Assembly: GCA_963775805.1 (NCBI GenBank)
Contig: CAVZKG010000004.1
Location: forward strand, 124,001-188,000
Length of the DNA stretch: 64,000 bases
Reading direction: 5' to 3'
DNA from: JAFAMB01 sp963775805
Lineage (GTDB): Bacteria; Verrucomicrobiota; Verrucomicrobiia; Chthoniobacterales; JAFAMB01
The notes under the pieces were generated by a model. That model had not been told where the DNA came from. It made no database searches and was given only the letters and a program-made list of their open reading frames with translations. Below are positions 53,421 to 62,034 of the stretch, one piece after another (within the stretch, counting starts at the first letter, position 1; each line of letters begins with the position of its first letter). Both the position numbers and the translations under genes were made by a program.

Positions 53421-54212
53421 TCAGCCTTTCTCAATCATCGCATACGCGTTGTGATTGTGAATCGATTCGTAATTCTCGGCTTCGATCTTGTACCAGGTTA
53501 TACGACTGTCTTTGTTGGCAATGACAGCGATGTTGCGAACAAGATCCTCCACAAAAACCGGGTGTTCGTACGCGCGTTCGGTCACCGCTTTTTCGTCTGG
53601 GCGCTTTAGGAGGCTGTAGAGCTCGGAGCTGGCAGCGGACTCCACAATTTGAATGAGCTCCTCAATCCAAATCGGGGCATTAAACCGAATCGCGAAAGTT
53701 ACCTGGCCGCGTTGGTTGTGCGCCCCATACCGGCTGATCGCCTTGGAGCAGGGGCACAGAGTGGTAACGGGAACCATCACTGTCACCACAAAATCCCGGT
53801 CCTCATGCGAGGCTGTAGCCGTGAATTTGGCTGTATAATCCATCAAACTGACCGCACCCGTGACCGGTGCGCGTTTCTCGATGAAGAACGGGAATTCGAA
53901 CTCGACATGGGCCTGCTTGGCGTCGAGACGAGCCTGGAGGTGCCGCAAAATCACCCGAATGTTATCAACATGAATCACCGACCCATGTTCGTTCAACACC
54001 TCAATAAACCGGCTCATGTGCGTCCCTTTAAACTGCTGTGGCAGGTCTACGGTCAAAGAAACCGTTGCCACGGTGTTTTGTAAGGAATGCGCTTTATCCC
54101 GTACCTGAATCGGGAATCGAAGGTTTGTGACGCCTACTCGGTCGATTGCGACCTCCCTATGGTCAGGTAGGTTTTGCATATCGACGAGGCCGGGTAAATG
54201 TTGCGGCTTCAT
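53421..54212 (-). CDS. folE2: GTP cyclohydrolase FolE2
   Basis: 263 residues. FolE2 (GTP cyclohydrolase IB) turns GTP into 7,8-dihydroneopterin triphosphate for folate. The key motif is LCPCSKAISRYGAHNQRG (152-169), with the metal-binding Cys (153/155 region) and His; others are HMSRFIEVLNEHG, KAHVEFEFPFFIEKRAPVTG and AYEHPVFVEDLVRN. Complete. No Shine-Dalgarno is seen before the ATG; a short upstream frame ends across it (ATGA). Divergent from thyA and folA, which use the same pathway. Confidence 0.95.
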   Translation of the reverse strand: MKPQHLPGLVDMQNLPDHREVAIDRVGVTNLRFPIQVRDKAHSLQNTVATVSLTVDLPQQFKGTHMSRFIEVLNEHGSVIHVDNIRVILRHLQARLDAKQAHVEFEFPFFIEKRAPVTGAVSLMDYTAKFTATASHEDRDFVVTVMVPVTTLCPCSKAISRYGAHNQRGQVTFAIRFNAPIWIEELIQIVESAASSELYSLLKRPDEKAVTERAYEHPVFVEDLVRNIAVIANKDSRITWYKIEAENYESIHNHNAYAMIEKG

Positions 54213-54292
54213 CGTTTCAGGAAGTCAAAATTGCAGTTGCCAAGCTGGTCCAAGTCAGCCAAGAAGATTGCCATGGGGTTTGATCCCCGCAT
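54209..54292 (-). CDS. Possible 27-residue leader peptide of folE2
   Basis: ATG at 54292 with AGAGGA 6 nt upstream. The frame (MRGSNPMAIFLADLDQLGNC and NFDFLKR) ends in a TGA that overlaps the folE2 ATG. The start site is better than that of folE2 itself, so it could supply translational coupling. It resembles no family. Confidence 0.35.
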   Translation of the reverse strand: MRGSNPMAIFLADLDQLGNCNFDFLKR

Positions 54293-54319
54293 AGTAATCC
54301 TCTGATCATTTTTTTCTGC

Positions 54320-55114
54320 GTGAAAGAATACCACGACTTGCTCCGCCTTGTTCTCGAAAAAGGCAAACCGAAAGAAGACCGGACGGGTGTAGGAACGATC
54401 TCTTATTTCGGAGCTCAGGCCCGATTCGATCTCTCCGACGGCTTCCCGCTCTTGACGACAAAGAGAGTTCATTTCAAGTCAGTCGCGTACGAGTTGCTCT
54501 GGTTTCTACGCGGCGATACGAACACCGGGTATCTTCACGAACATGGAGTGAAGATTTGGGACGAGTGGGCGGACGAAAAAGGGGATCTGGGTCGGGTTTA
54601 TGGGGCCCAGTGGTGCGACTGGCGTACTCCTGACGGTCGTTCCGTTAATCAATTGGAACAGCTCCTCGGTCAGATCAGAAAGAATCCGGACAGCCGCCGA
54701 CTGATCGTCACCGCGTGGAACCCGGGCGAAACCGCCCAAATGGCGTTACCTCCTTGCCATGCGATGTTCCAGTTCTATGTCCAGGATGGAAGACTGAGCT
54801 GTCAGCTCTATCAGCGGAGCGCGGATCTTTTCCTGGGCGTTCCCTTTAATATTGCTTCGTATGCTTTGCTGACCGAGATGGTCGCGGCCGTTTGCGATCT
54901 TAAACCGGGCGAGTTCATTCATACGTTTGGCGACATCCATATCTACCGGAATCATCTCGAACAGGTTCACGAGCAACTAAGTCGGGTTCCACGCCCGCTA
55001 CCGACGCTCCACTTCGAATACGTCCCAAAACGGTTGCAAGATTTTCGCTTCGAAGATATCCAGCTGATTGGTTACAATCCCTACCCAACGATCAAAGCGC
55101 CCATCGCTGTCTAG
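54320..55114 (+). CDS. thyA: Thymidylate synthase
   Basis: 264 residues from a GTG. ThyA methylates dUMP with methylene-tetrahydrofolate, giving dTMP and dihydrofolate. The catalytic Cys is Cys146 in MALPPCHAMFQFYV, the same number as in E. coli. Other blocks: DRTGVGTISYFGAQARFDLS, TTKRVHFKSVAYELLWFLRG, GRVYGAQWCDWR, CQLYQRSADLFLGVPFNIAS and FGDIHIYRNHLEQ. Complete at the C-terminus (GYNPYPTIKAPIAV). It is followed 148 bp later by folA, which recycles its dihydrofolate product. Confidence 0.97.
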   Translation: MKEYHDLLRLVLEKGKPKEDRTGVGTISYFGAQARFDLSDGFPLLTTKRVHFKSVAYELLWFLRGDTNTGYLHEHGVKIWDEWADEKGDLGRVYGAQWCDWRTPDGRSVNQLEQLLGQIRKNPDSRRLIVTAWNPGETAQMALPPCHAMFQFYVQDGRLSCQLYQRSADLFLGVPFNIASYALLTEMVAAVCDLKPGEFIHTFGDIHIYRNHLEQVHEQLSRVPRPLPTLHFEYVPKRLQDFRFEDIQLIGYNPYPTIKAPIAV

Positions 55115-55262
55115 CGCGAATATTGGATCTATCAGACAGTCAGCAAGTGTGTCTTATTTCGGGCATTCGCCGTCGGCACCTGCGAATTTGCGAGTTTAAG
55201 CGAAGCGCAAAGGAACGAGATCGCCGTAGTCTAGTGAAGTCTCCCAAACCAAATATTGATTG

Positions 55263-55724
55263 ATGAAAGCAATCGTTGCAATGACGCGTGATCGGGTGAT
55301 CGGAGAGAAGAATCAAATCCCGTGGCGTTTGAAAGGGGAGCAGAAATGGTTCAAACAAGTGACGATGGGGAACCCGATCTTGATGGGCCGAAAAACGTTC
55401 GAATCGATCGGACGACCGTTACCTGGACGTCGAAACCTGGTCGTCACGCGGACAGGGAACTTTGAGGGGGTCGAATTGATTCGAAATTTGGAAAAGTTCG
55501 ATCCTAGTCCTTACGAATTGGAGGGAGTCGAAGTATTTGTGATCGGTGGCTCTGAGATTTACCGGGCGTTGCTCGACCAATGCAACTCGCTGTTTGTGAC
55601 CATCGTAAAGGGCGAATATCGCGGTGACGCCTATTTTCCGGAGTTCGAGTCTCGATTCGAAATCTCCGAAACAATCCTCGAGTCTCCAGAGTTTGACATT
55701 TTCCGCTTTCGGCGCCGAATTTAG
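55263..55724 (+). CDS. folA: Dihydrofolate reductase
   Basis: 153 residues from the ATG at 55263 (a TTG just before it is less likely). Reduces dihydrofolate with NADPH. Motifs: IVAMTRDRVIGEKNQIPWRL (4-23), MGNPILMGRKTFESIGRPLP, and EVFVIGGSEIYRALL. The substrate-binding acidic residue expected near residue 27 falls in GEQKWFKQVT. Length is typical. Forms a thyA-folA unit. Confidence 0.95.
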   Translation: MKAIVAMTRDRVIGEKNQIPWRLKGEQKWFKQVTMGNPILMGRKTFESIGRPLPGRRNLVVTRTGNFEGVELIRNLEKFDPSPYELEGVEVFVIGGSEIYRALLDQCNSLFVTIVKGEYRGDAYFPEFESRFEISETILESPEFDIFRFRRRI

Positions 55725-55760
55725 GTTTTCACGATTGTGCCTGTCGTGATCTGAACGAGT

Positions 55761-55952
55761 CTACCAGGCCAAACCAGTGTGATGTTGGACGTTGCTCCAT
55801 GGAGAATTTGCCTCCGTCCAGCGCTCCACATCTTTATCCGATTTTTGCGCATCTGCGATCTGGTCCCACCGGACCGCGTCACGTGTTCGATTGTCACAGC
55901 CGGTCAACGTAATCGTCGCGAGGCAAAGAATGGAAAGAAGGAAGCGAGTCAT
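55761..55952 (-). CDS. Small lipoprotein
   Basis: 63 residues from the ATG at 55952. Leader MTRFLLSILCLATITLTGC ends in an LTGC lipobox at Cys19, followed by a short charged tail (DNRTRDAVRWDQIADAQKSD) ending in HTGLAW. I do not recognise a family. The frame is open further upstream, but that part lies near the repeat array. A short inverted repeat (55729-55749) separates it from folA. Confidence 0.6.
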   Translation of the reverse strand: MTRFLLSILCLATITLTGCDNRTRDAVRWDQIADAQKSDKDVERWTEANSPWSNVQHHTGLAW

Positions 55953-55983
55953 AATTCCAATAACAATTTCCGGGGAGCGAGAA

Positions 55984-56358
55984 CTGTCCCTAAATGCCAT
56001 ACCCCCACAAAAAAGCAAGACCTCCCCGGTCTTAGGGACAGACGAAATGTCCGGGTCCCTAAACGCCGTACGCCGAACAAAGCAAGACCTCCCTGGTCTT
56101 AGGGACAGATCAAATGTCGAGGCATTCCTTCGCAGGGTAACACCACCTTGTTCGGAGCCAAATGGGTTAGGGACAGGTAAAATGTTGGATTCGGTTCACG
56201 GCAACTAAGGTCCTGTGTTCAGAGCAAGATGGCGTTAGGGACAGACGAAATGTCGGGGTCCGAGTTGCAATTTCCTGGCAGCGAGAACTGTCCCCTAAAC
56301 GTCGTCCGCCCACAAAAAGGCGAGACCTCCCGATCTAAGGGACAGGTCAAATATCTGG
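55984..56358. repeat. Hairpin repeat array, about 68-bp period
   Basis: TTAGGGACAG or a close form recurs at 56032, 56099, 56167, 56235 and 56336 (TAAGGGACAG), so the steps are 67, 68, 68 and 101 bp. Each is followed by (A/G)NNAAATGTC or a variant. The best unit (55984-56041) has outer arms CTGTCCCTAA/TTAGGGACAG and inner arms AAGACC/GGTCTT, forming a cruciform-like hairpin; the arms recur at 56055-56108 and 56288-56345. Middle units are decayed. No gene lies inside. It is a REP/BIME-like extragenic array. Confidence 0.7.
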
Positions 56359-56412
56359 GCGGCATGTGGCCGAATGCGTACGAAGGACCGCGGCTTGAAC
56401 AAAAGGGAGCCG

Positions 56413-57318
56413 CTAAAACTGCATCCAGACCGATTTCAGATATTTGTCACCGGTGAAATCCGGCGGCATGGATCCGGCCTCTGCGCGAAATGGTTTGCGA
56501 ACTGCGCTTCGGAGTGTCCTCAAAAATTCGTCAAAAGCCATGGCACGATAGTTTGTTGAACAGAACAAAAGCCCGTCGTGGTTCAAACAGCTCAAAGCGA
56601 GTTCGGCCAGAGCCCCATAATGATCCTCGATCCTGAATACACTCGATTTCCTGTCCCTGGAGAATGTGGGCGGATCGAGAACGATCACATCGAATTTTGT
56701 CCCTCGACGCTGAAACCGACCGAGCCATTCGAAGACGTCGCCGTAGATGAAGTCGTGTGCGTCTATTGCGACCTTGTTGAGCTCATAATTTCGCTTTCCC
56801 CAGTCGAGATAACGGCGGGACAGATCGACATTAACCGTGCTTGCTCCAGCAGTTGCCGCCGCGACACCGAAAGAGCAGGTGTACGCAAAGGTATTCAGCA
56901 CCGTCTTGCATCCGGCGATTGCGGAGAGTTTTTGTCGATTGATTCTTTGGTCGAGAAAGAGGCCCGGTGAATAACCGGTATTGAAATTGATTTCAAATCG
57001 TAATCCGGATTCGCGTACAACAAATGGCTCATGAACGCACGTGCCTGCGACATGATTTGGAGCAGGCTTACTGGTCTTAAGGAGTGGCTTCCAATAGAGG
57101 GAGCGATATCCAATCCCGGGGTCCAGAACCGGCCTGCGTTCGTCCATTGTCTGGACGATCCAGTGGCCGGCAAAATCGTCGATCACGAGATCGGGCAATC
57201 CGTCGCCGGAGCCATCGAACAGCCGTAACGCGTTGGTCGCGTCTTCGCGAATTGCGTTCCTTTTGTTGGACGCGATTCGGATTTTATCCGCTGGAATGAT
57301 AAAAATTTGCGTGTCCAT
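56413..57318 (-). CDS. RlmI-like class I SAM-dependent methyltransferase
   Basis: 301 residues. An N-terminal beta part contains LFDGSGDGLPDLVIDDFAGH and precedes the Rossmann methyltransferase core: GLFLDQRINRQ, VLNTFAYTCSFGVAAATAGA (motif I), VNVDLSRRYLDWGKRNYELN, and the substrate motif VIVLDPPTFSRDRKS. The pattern is that of RlmI/RlmK rRNA cytosine/guanine methyltransferases, though the N-terminal PUA domain is reduced or missing. Its start codon lies only 23 bp from that of the divergent phosphohexomutase. Confidence 0.85.
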   Translation of the reverse strand: MDTQIFIIPADKIRIASNKRNAIREDATNALRLFDGSGDGLPDLVIDDFAGHWIVQTMDERRPVLDPGIGYRSLYWKPLLKTSKPAPNHVAGTCVHEPFVVRESGLRFEINFNTGYSPGLFLDQRINRQKLSAIAGCKTVLNTFAYTCSFGVAAATAGASTVNVDLSRRYLDWGKRNYELNKVAIDAHDFIYGDVFEWLGRFQRRGTKFDVIVLDPPTFSRDRKSSVFRIEDHYGALAELALSCLNHDGLLFCSTNYRAMAFDEFLRTLRSAVRKPFRAEAGSMPPDFTGDKYLKSVWMQF

Positions 57319-57341
57319 TGGGAACGCTACAGGCTTATTCT

Positions 57342-59288
57342 ATGAGCGATTTGCGCGAGACACTCGAGCATGCGGTTGACAGCGGCCGGCTTTTGGCCGG
57401 CAGTTTCGCGAACATTCTGCAACTTCTAACCGGCGGGAACAACCCGCTTTATATCGCGACTGTCGAGGAGCTAACCGAGGCAGGGGCCTGGACAGAGCTG
57501 AACGACCGGTTTTTCAAGACTCTGGAGTTCGGGACAGGAGGCCTTCGCGGCCGGACGATCGGAAAAATCGTGACGAGCGTCGAACAGGGAAAACGGACCG
57601 GATCACTCTGCCCAGAGTTCCCGTGTGTTGGGACGAATGCGATGAATTTTTATAATATCAGCCGCGCGACGCAGGGGCTTGTTCTTTACTTGAAACAGGC
57701 GGTGGGTCGATCTGGTGGACGCCCTAGTCTTGCGATTGCTCATGATACCCGCTTTTTTTCCAGAGAATTCGCCGAATTTGCCGCAAAAGTTGCAACTGAA
57801 AATGGTTGCGACGTATTTCTTTTTGAAGCCAGCCGGTCGACGCCGGAGCTTTCGTTTGCCGTGCGACATACCAATGCGATGGCCGGCATCGTGATTACGG
57901 CAAGCCACAACCCGTTCCATGACAACGGCTATAAAGTCTATTTTTCGGATGGCGCTCAGATCGTTGAGCCACATGCGAGCGGCATCATTGCCCAAGTTCG
58001 CGATGTCGCCGGGGAGGTCTACGAGGCGGTTCCTCCGGAGCATCGCGGAAGGCTAATTCTTCTGGGCGGTGACATCGATGCTGTCTACAAGACGCGTTTG
58101 CGCACGCTTGTTCTACGGCCGGACGTGGTCGCGCAGCAAAAAGGATTCAAAATCATCTTTACCGCAATTCACGGGACGGGTGGTATAATTTCTGTTCCTG
58201 TACTCAGAGATCTTGGATTCGATGTTCGAACGATCTCCGAACAAGACAAGCCGGATGGCAACTTCCCCACAGTGAATTCGCCTAATCCGGAAAATGCCGA
58301 CGCGCTTTCTATGGCGATCCGGCTTGCGCAGGCTCAGGACGCTGATCTTGTCGTGGGAACTGACCCGGATGCCGACCGGTTGGGTGTCGCCTGCCGTGAT
58401 CGGGAAGGAAAAATCCAGCTTTTAACCGGTAATCAGATCGGTTCCTTGCTCGCCTACTATCGAATCAAAACATTGAAAGAACAGCAGGTCTTGACCCAGG
58501 AAACTACGCCGCGGGCTGTGATTTTGAAGACAGTCGTTACAACGGATTTGCAAAAGGCGATCGCCCTGAAGGAGGGCCTGCGGTGCATTGAAACGTTGAC
58601 CGGGTTCAAGTATATCGGGGCGAAATTGGGTAAATATGAGGCAGAGTTACCCGTCGACATTCGCAATAATTACCGCGCTTTGCCAGAGAAGGAGACACGC
58701 GATGCTCGGCTGAAATACTCGTCGTATTTTGTCTGCGGAGGCGAAGAAAGCTACGGCTACGGTGGTGCCGATTTCGTTCGCGACAAAGACGGAAACGGCG
58801 CGGCGATCATGATCGCCGAAGTAGCGGTATACGCCAGGTCGGTAGGACTTTCGCTGGATCAGTTATTAGACGAGATCTTCCTCGAGTACGGCTGTTTTAT
58901 GGAAAAGAACGGATCGCTCATATTCGAGGGGGCTGACGGCGCGAATAAGATCGGGATTCTTGCGAAGTCCTACCTCACAGGTCCGCCGAACGAGATGGAC
59001 GGATCGATGGTGGTGGATATCCGGGATTATTCAGCAGGTGGAATTCAGGATTGTGACGGGGATCTCCTACCGAAAGAAAATATGACAATATTTGAGCTTT
59101 CAGATGGAAGGCGAGCAGCGATCAGGCCGTCGGGTACGGAGCCAAAAATTAAATTTTACCTGTTTGGCAAGAATGTCGGAATCTCGTCGGATTCGCTCAA
59201 TGAAGCGAAGACGACTCTGTCTCGAAAGCTGGACACGTTGTGGGATTGGTTGCAGGGGGACGTGAAAAAGAGAGTTGGCGAAGGTTGA
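57342..59288 (+). CDS. Phosphoglucomutase/phosphomannomutase family protein
   Basis: 648 residues from the ATG at 57342 (an in-frame start at 57318 would overlap the divergent start). The alpha-D-phosphohexomutase signatures are complete: phosphoserine loop ITASHNPFHDNGYKVYF, metal loop GTDPDADRLGVA, sugar loop CGGEESYGYG and phosphate loop RPSGTEPKIKFYLFG. The length and the TLEFGTGGLRGRTIG opening fit the larger bacterial PGM/PMM type. It interconverts hexose 1- and 6-phosphates for glycan precursors. First gene of a tight plus-strand operon. Confidence 0.93.
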   Translation: MSDLRETLEHAVDSGRLLAGSFANILQLLTGGNNPLYIATVEELTEAGAWTELNDRFFKTLEFGTGGLRGRTIGKIVTSVEQGKRTGSLCPEFPCVGTNAMNFYNISRATQGLVLYLKQAVGRSGGRPSLAIAHDTRFFSREFAEFAAKVATENGCDVFLFEASRSTPELSFAVRHTNAMAGIVITASHNPFHDNGYKVYFSDGAQIVEPHASGIIAQVRDVAGEVYEAVPPEHRGRLILLGGDIDAVYKTRLRTLVLRPDVVAQQKGFKIIFTAIHGTGGIISVPVLRDLGFDVRTISEQDKPDGNFPTVNSPNPENADALSMAIRLAQAQDADLVVGTDPDADRLGVACRDREGKIQLLTGNQIGSLLAYYRIKTLKEQQVLTQETTPRAVILKTVVTTDLQKAIALKEGLRCIETLTGFKYIGAKLGKYEAELPVDIRNNYRALPEKETRDARLKYSSYFVCGGEESYGYGGADFVRDKDGNGAAIMIAEVAVYARSVGLSLDQLLDEIFLEYGCFMEKNGSLIFEGADGANKIGILAKSYLTGPPNEMDGSMVVDIRDYSAGGIQDCDGDLLPKENMTIFELSDGRRAAIRPSGTEPKIKFYLFGKNVGISSDSLNEAKTTLSRKLDTLWDWLQGDVKKRVGEG

Positions 59289-59290
59289 GG

Positions 59291-60550
59291 GTGTGGCAGA
59301 TCCCGGCATTTGAAGATACCGCAATCAAAGCACCCAGCGCTGTGAGATTTGTTCAAGCGGCTTTCGCTCTTTTTAGTTTGTTGTTCGTCCTTTGTCCGGC
59401 AAGCGCCCAAGTGGCGGCACCGTCCGACCAAGACTCTGCACGCGGTCGATTGCCGGCGCTGAGTGCGGGCTCCGAAGTCACGCTCATCACCTACACACCG
59501 GGCGAAGAACTTTACCAATCTTTCGGGCACAGCGCGATCCGGATTAGAGACGAGTTGCTTGGGATGGATCGACTGTACAATTTCGGCGTATTCGATTTCG
59601 ATACGCCGAATTTCTATCTAAAATTCGCTCATGGAGATCTGCGATATCAACTTGCTGTTTCAGAAGGTGACGAAGAGATTCAGTCGGTTGGAGCGTCTGG
59701 GCAAGGAGTGAGGGAGTTGGTACTCAATCTGGCACCTGGCCAGAAACAGGCAGTATTCGAGGCACTCGAAACGAATCTACTGCCCGAGAACCGGTATTAT
59801 CAGTATGACTTCGTGTTGGACAACTGTTCCACCCGCCCGCGGGACGTCATCGAGAAGGTAACCGGTTCACCGATCGTCCTTGCCGGCGCTGTTCAGCAGA
59901 CATTCAGGCAAATGCTTGACCCCTACTTTGCGCGAATGCCGTGGATTGGTTTTGGACTGTCCATACTTCTGGGGCTTGAGACCGATCGTCCGGCAACTCC
60001 GAGAGAAGCCTGTTTTCTTCCTGCGGACCTTGAACGAGCTTTCGAATCGGTGAGGAATGGAAGTCAGCCTCTAGTTTTGGAAAAAAGGGTACTTTACGCG
60101 CCACAATCATTATCGACGACGCCTCCCTTTCTTTCCCCAGTCTGGGTTATTTCTGCGATTGGAATTCTTTGGGCGTTATTTTGGTCCGTGCGCCGGAAGG
60201 AGGCTGCGCGATGGCCAACGGCGCTTGTTTTAATTCTTTTCGGGTTGGTTGGAATTTTTGTTTTTGGGTATTCATTCTGGACCCGGGCTTGGGTTGCACA
60301 TGAAAACCTATCTCTATTGTGGTTGATCCCTCTGCATTTTCCGGTTGGGCTTTGGCTCTGGTACGATGGAACCCGACCGCCTCTGTTGCGGTGGTATCTA
60401 TGGTTTGTCTTGGTGGCAGGTGTCGCTTTTGGCTGTTTTTCGTTTCTCTTGCCGCAACGATTCAATCCCGCTGTTTATCCGTTGATTGCCATCGTGGTCT
60501 GGCGATGCGCCGTAGAATTGTTGCAAGCCCGTAAGGAGACCTGTTCGTGA
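59291..60550 (+). CDS. DUF4105 membrane protein (Lnb-like N-terminal domain)
   Basis: About 419 residues from the GTG at 59291, 2 bp after the mutase stop; a GTG at 59240 is the alternative. A signal/anchor (FVQAAFALFSLLFVLCPASA) leads into a periplasmic DUF4105 domain: ELYQSFGHSAIRIRDELLGM, FDFDTPNFYLKFAHGDLRYQ and YDFVLDNCSTRPRDVI, in which the Cys and His resemble a papain-like active site. Three or four membrane helices follow (from SPVWVISAIGILWALFW). Function unproven. The stop overlaps the Lnt-like start by 4 bp. Confidence 0.85.
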   Translation: MWQIPAFEDTAIKAPSAVRFVQAAFALFSLLFVLCPASAQVAAPSDQDSARGRLPALSAGSEVTLITYTPGEELYQSFGHSAIRIRDELLGMDRLYNFGVFDFDTPNFYLKFAHGDLRYQLAVSEGDEEIQSVGASGQGVRELVLNLAPGQKQAVFEALETNLLPENRYYQYDFVLDNCSTRPRDVIEKVTGSPIVLAGAVQQTFRQMLDPYFARMPWIGFGLSILLGLETDRPATPREACFLPADLERAFESVRNGSQPLVLEKRVLYAPQSLSTTPPFLSPVWVISAIGILWALFWSVRRKEAARWPTALVLILFGLVGIFVFGYSFWTRAWVAHENLSLLWLIPLHFPVGLWLWYDGTRPPLLRWYLWFVLVAGVAFGCFSFLLPQRFNPAVYPLIAIVVWRCAVELLQARKETCS

Positions 60551-62034
60551 AACATTTATTGCTTCGTCTTTATGCAGCTTTGCTGAGCACTGTTGGAGGC
60601 GTTCTCATTGCGATTGCCTTCCCTCCTTGGAATCAGGATTGGATCATATGGTTCGGGTTTGTGCCGGCAATTGTCGGATTGGTTCTATTCCCGAAAAATA
60701 TGGTCGCGGCATTAATACAAGGTGCGCTTTTCGGAGGGACTTTTGGAGGCTTAGCGTTCTCCTGGTTGTTGAAAGGAGGGCGTCCGGTCGATTGGATTTG
60801 GAACACTGCGAGTTTGGCAGCGGTTGGCGCGCTATGGGGTGCGATCGTTTCACTCCTCGTTCAGCTTCCTGCCCTGAATCGCGAACGGAAAATCGCACCA
60901 ATCCTGCCGGGATATGGGTTTACTTCGGAGGCCTGGACCAAGTCGATCGCTCACCTTCGTGCGGCGCTCATCACCGCATCCGCCTGGACGGTTCTTGAAT
61001 GGATACGTGGTTTTCTGCTCCCCGAATGGAACGCTGTTGGAACTGTCGTTCAGTCCAGTTTGCCGCTGCTCCAAATCTCGACGGTGACGGGTCCCAGTGG
61101 TCTGACGTTTGCCGTGGTATTTGCGAATTTCATTCTGATCAGCGGCGTCCGACGCCTCATACTCGAGCCTGGGCGAATGAGTTGGGCATCGCGGTTTGAT
61201 GTGACGGCCACACTTGGCGTAATCTTCATCGCGGGTGTGGCGGGATTTTGGTGGCTCGAGAGAAAACCGACCGGCGAGCACCGAACGATCGGGCTGATTG
61301 TCCCTAATACCGTTTCATTCGATCGATACATTGGCCTGACCAAAACGGAAACGGAAACAGGAATTAATCTAGTCGTTTGGAGGTGTGCCCGATTCGGTCC
61401 GGGGGATTACACCCGGCTTATTGGAGCGCAAATCGGTCAGTCGGTGGCATTGGTGAGTGGGACTACGGCTGTGAACGGGGCGTTGACCGGCGCCACGATA
61501 GTGACTCCCGGCTCGGTGAGAAACGTCCTACTTCTTCCGGGCAAGCACGATTTCTTTCAGCCAGGCACCGGTTCCGCCCGGTCGCTCAATCCGGTCGCGT
61601 TCGACGATGTAAACTGGGTGACATTCGTCAATTGGGAAGCCGGAGACCCGCGCCTGGTGCGAGCGGCTGTTGCGAGGCAGATGCAAGTCATCATTGCGAT
61701 CGTTGACGCATTTCCGGGTCATGGTGGAACAGAACAGTTTTATCAAAATCTCCGGCTTTGGTCCGTGTCGCTTGGCCGTCCCGTGATATTTGCCACTCAG
61801 AAAAAATATGCCGCAATCGTGTCGCCTGCAGGGAACGTTTTAGCCGGCGGCCGAGCCGGGTCAGGAGAAGAGGTTTTACGGCGAGAGATTGCCGTACCTG
61901 GCCCATTCGACTCGACTCCATACGGACGGTACGGTGACTGGTTTGCCGTCGCATGCGGCGCCGTTTGTCTGGTCGTTGGGATAACAGAGAGACTCCAAAG
62001 GTTCTATGAAAAATCTGGTCGTCTCTCTCCATGA
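60547..62034 (+). CDS. Apolipoprotein N-acyltransferase-like protein with a degenerate active site
   Basis: 495 residues. Membrane helices at the N-terminus and a final one near 470 frame a nitrilase-like domain, as in Lnt, which N-acylates lipoproteins in the inner membrane. By eye, the triad is lost: the usual WPE(S/T) is VVWRCARFG, the (I/V)C(Y/F)E block is FVNWEAGD (Asn at the Cys position), and the Lys loop is not evident. The rest still follows Lnt (LWSVSLGRPVIFATQKKYAA, then IVSPAGNVLAGG). Translation is coupled to the DUF4105 gene. Perhaps a regulatory or scaffold paralogue. Confidence 0.8.
   Translation: MKHLLLRLYAALLSTVGGVLIAIAFPPWNQDWIIWFGFVPAIVGLVLFPKNMVAALIQGALFGGTFGGLAFSWLLKGGRPVDWIWNTASLAAVGALWGAIVSLLVQLPALNRERKIAPILPGYGFTSEAWTKSIAHLRAALITASAWTVLEWIRGFLLPEWNAVGTVVQSSLPLLQISTVTGPSGLTFAVVFANFILISGVRRLILEPGRMSWASRFDVTATLGVIFIAGVAGFWWLERKPTGEHRTIGLIVPNTVSFDRYIGLTKTETETGINLVVWRCARFGPGDYTRLIGAQIGQSVALVSGTTAVNGALTGATIVTPGSVRNVLLLPGKHDFFQPGTGSARSLNPVAFDDVNWVTFVNWEAGDPRLVRAAVARQMQVIIAIVDAFPGHGGTEQFYQNLRLWSVSLGRPVIFATQKKYAAIVSPAGNVLAGGRAGSGEEVLRREIAVPGPFDSTPYGRYGDWFAVACGAVCLVVGITERLQRFYEKSGRLSP

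Noticed and set aside
55984..56358. Possible CRISPR array
   Set aside because: The repeated parts themselves fill most of each period, the 'spacers' are related to each other, and no cas gene is present.
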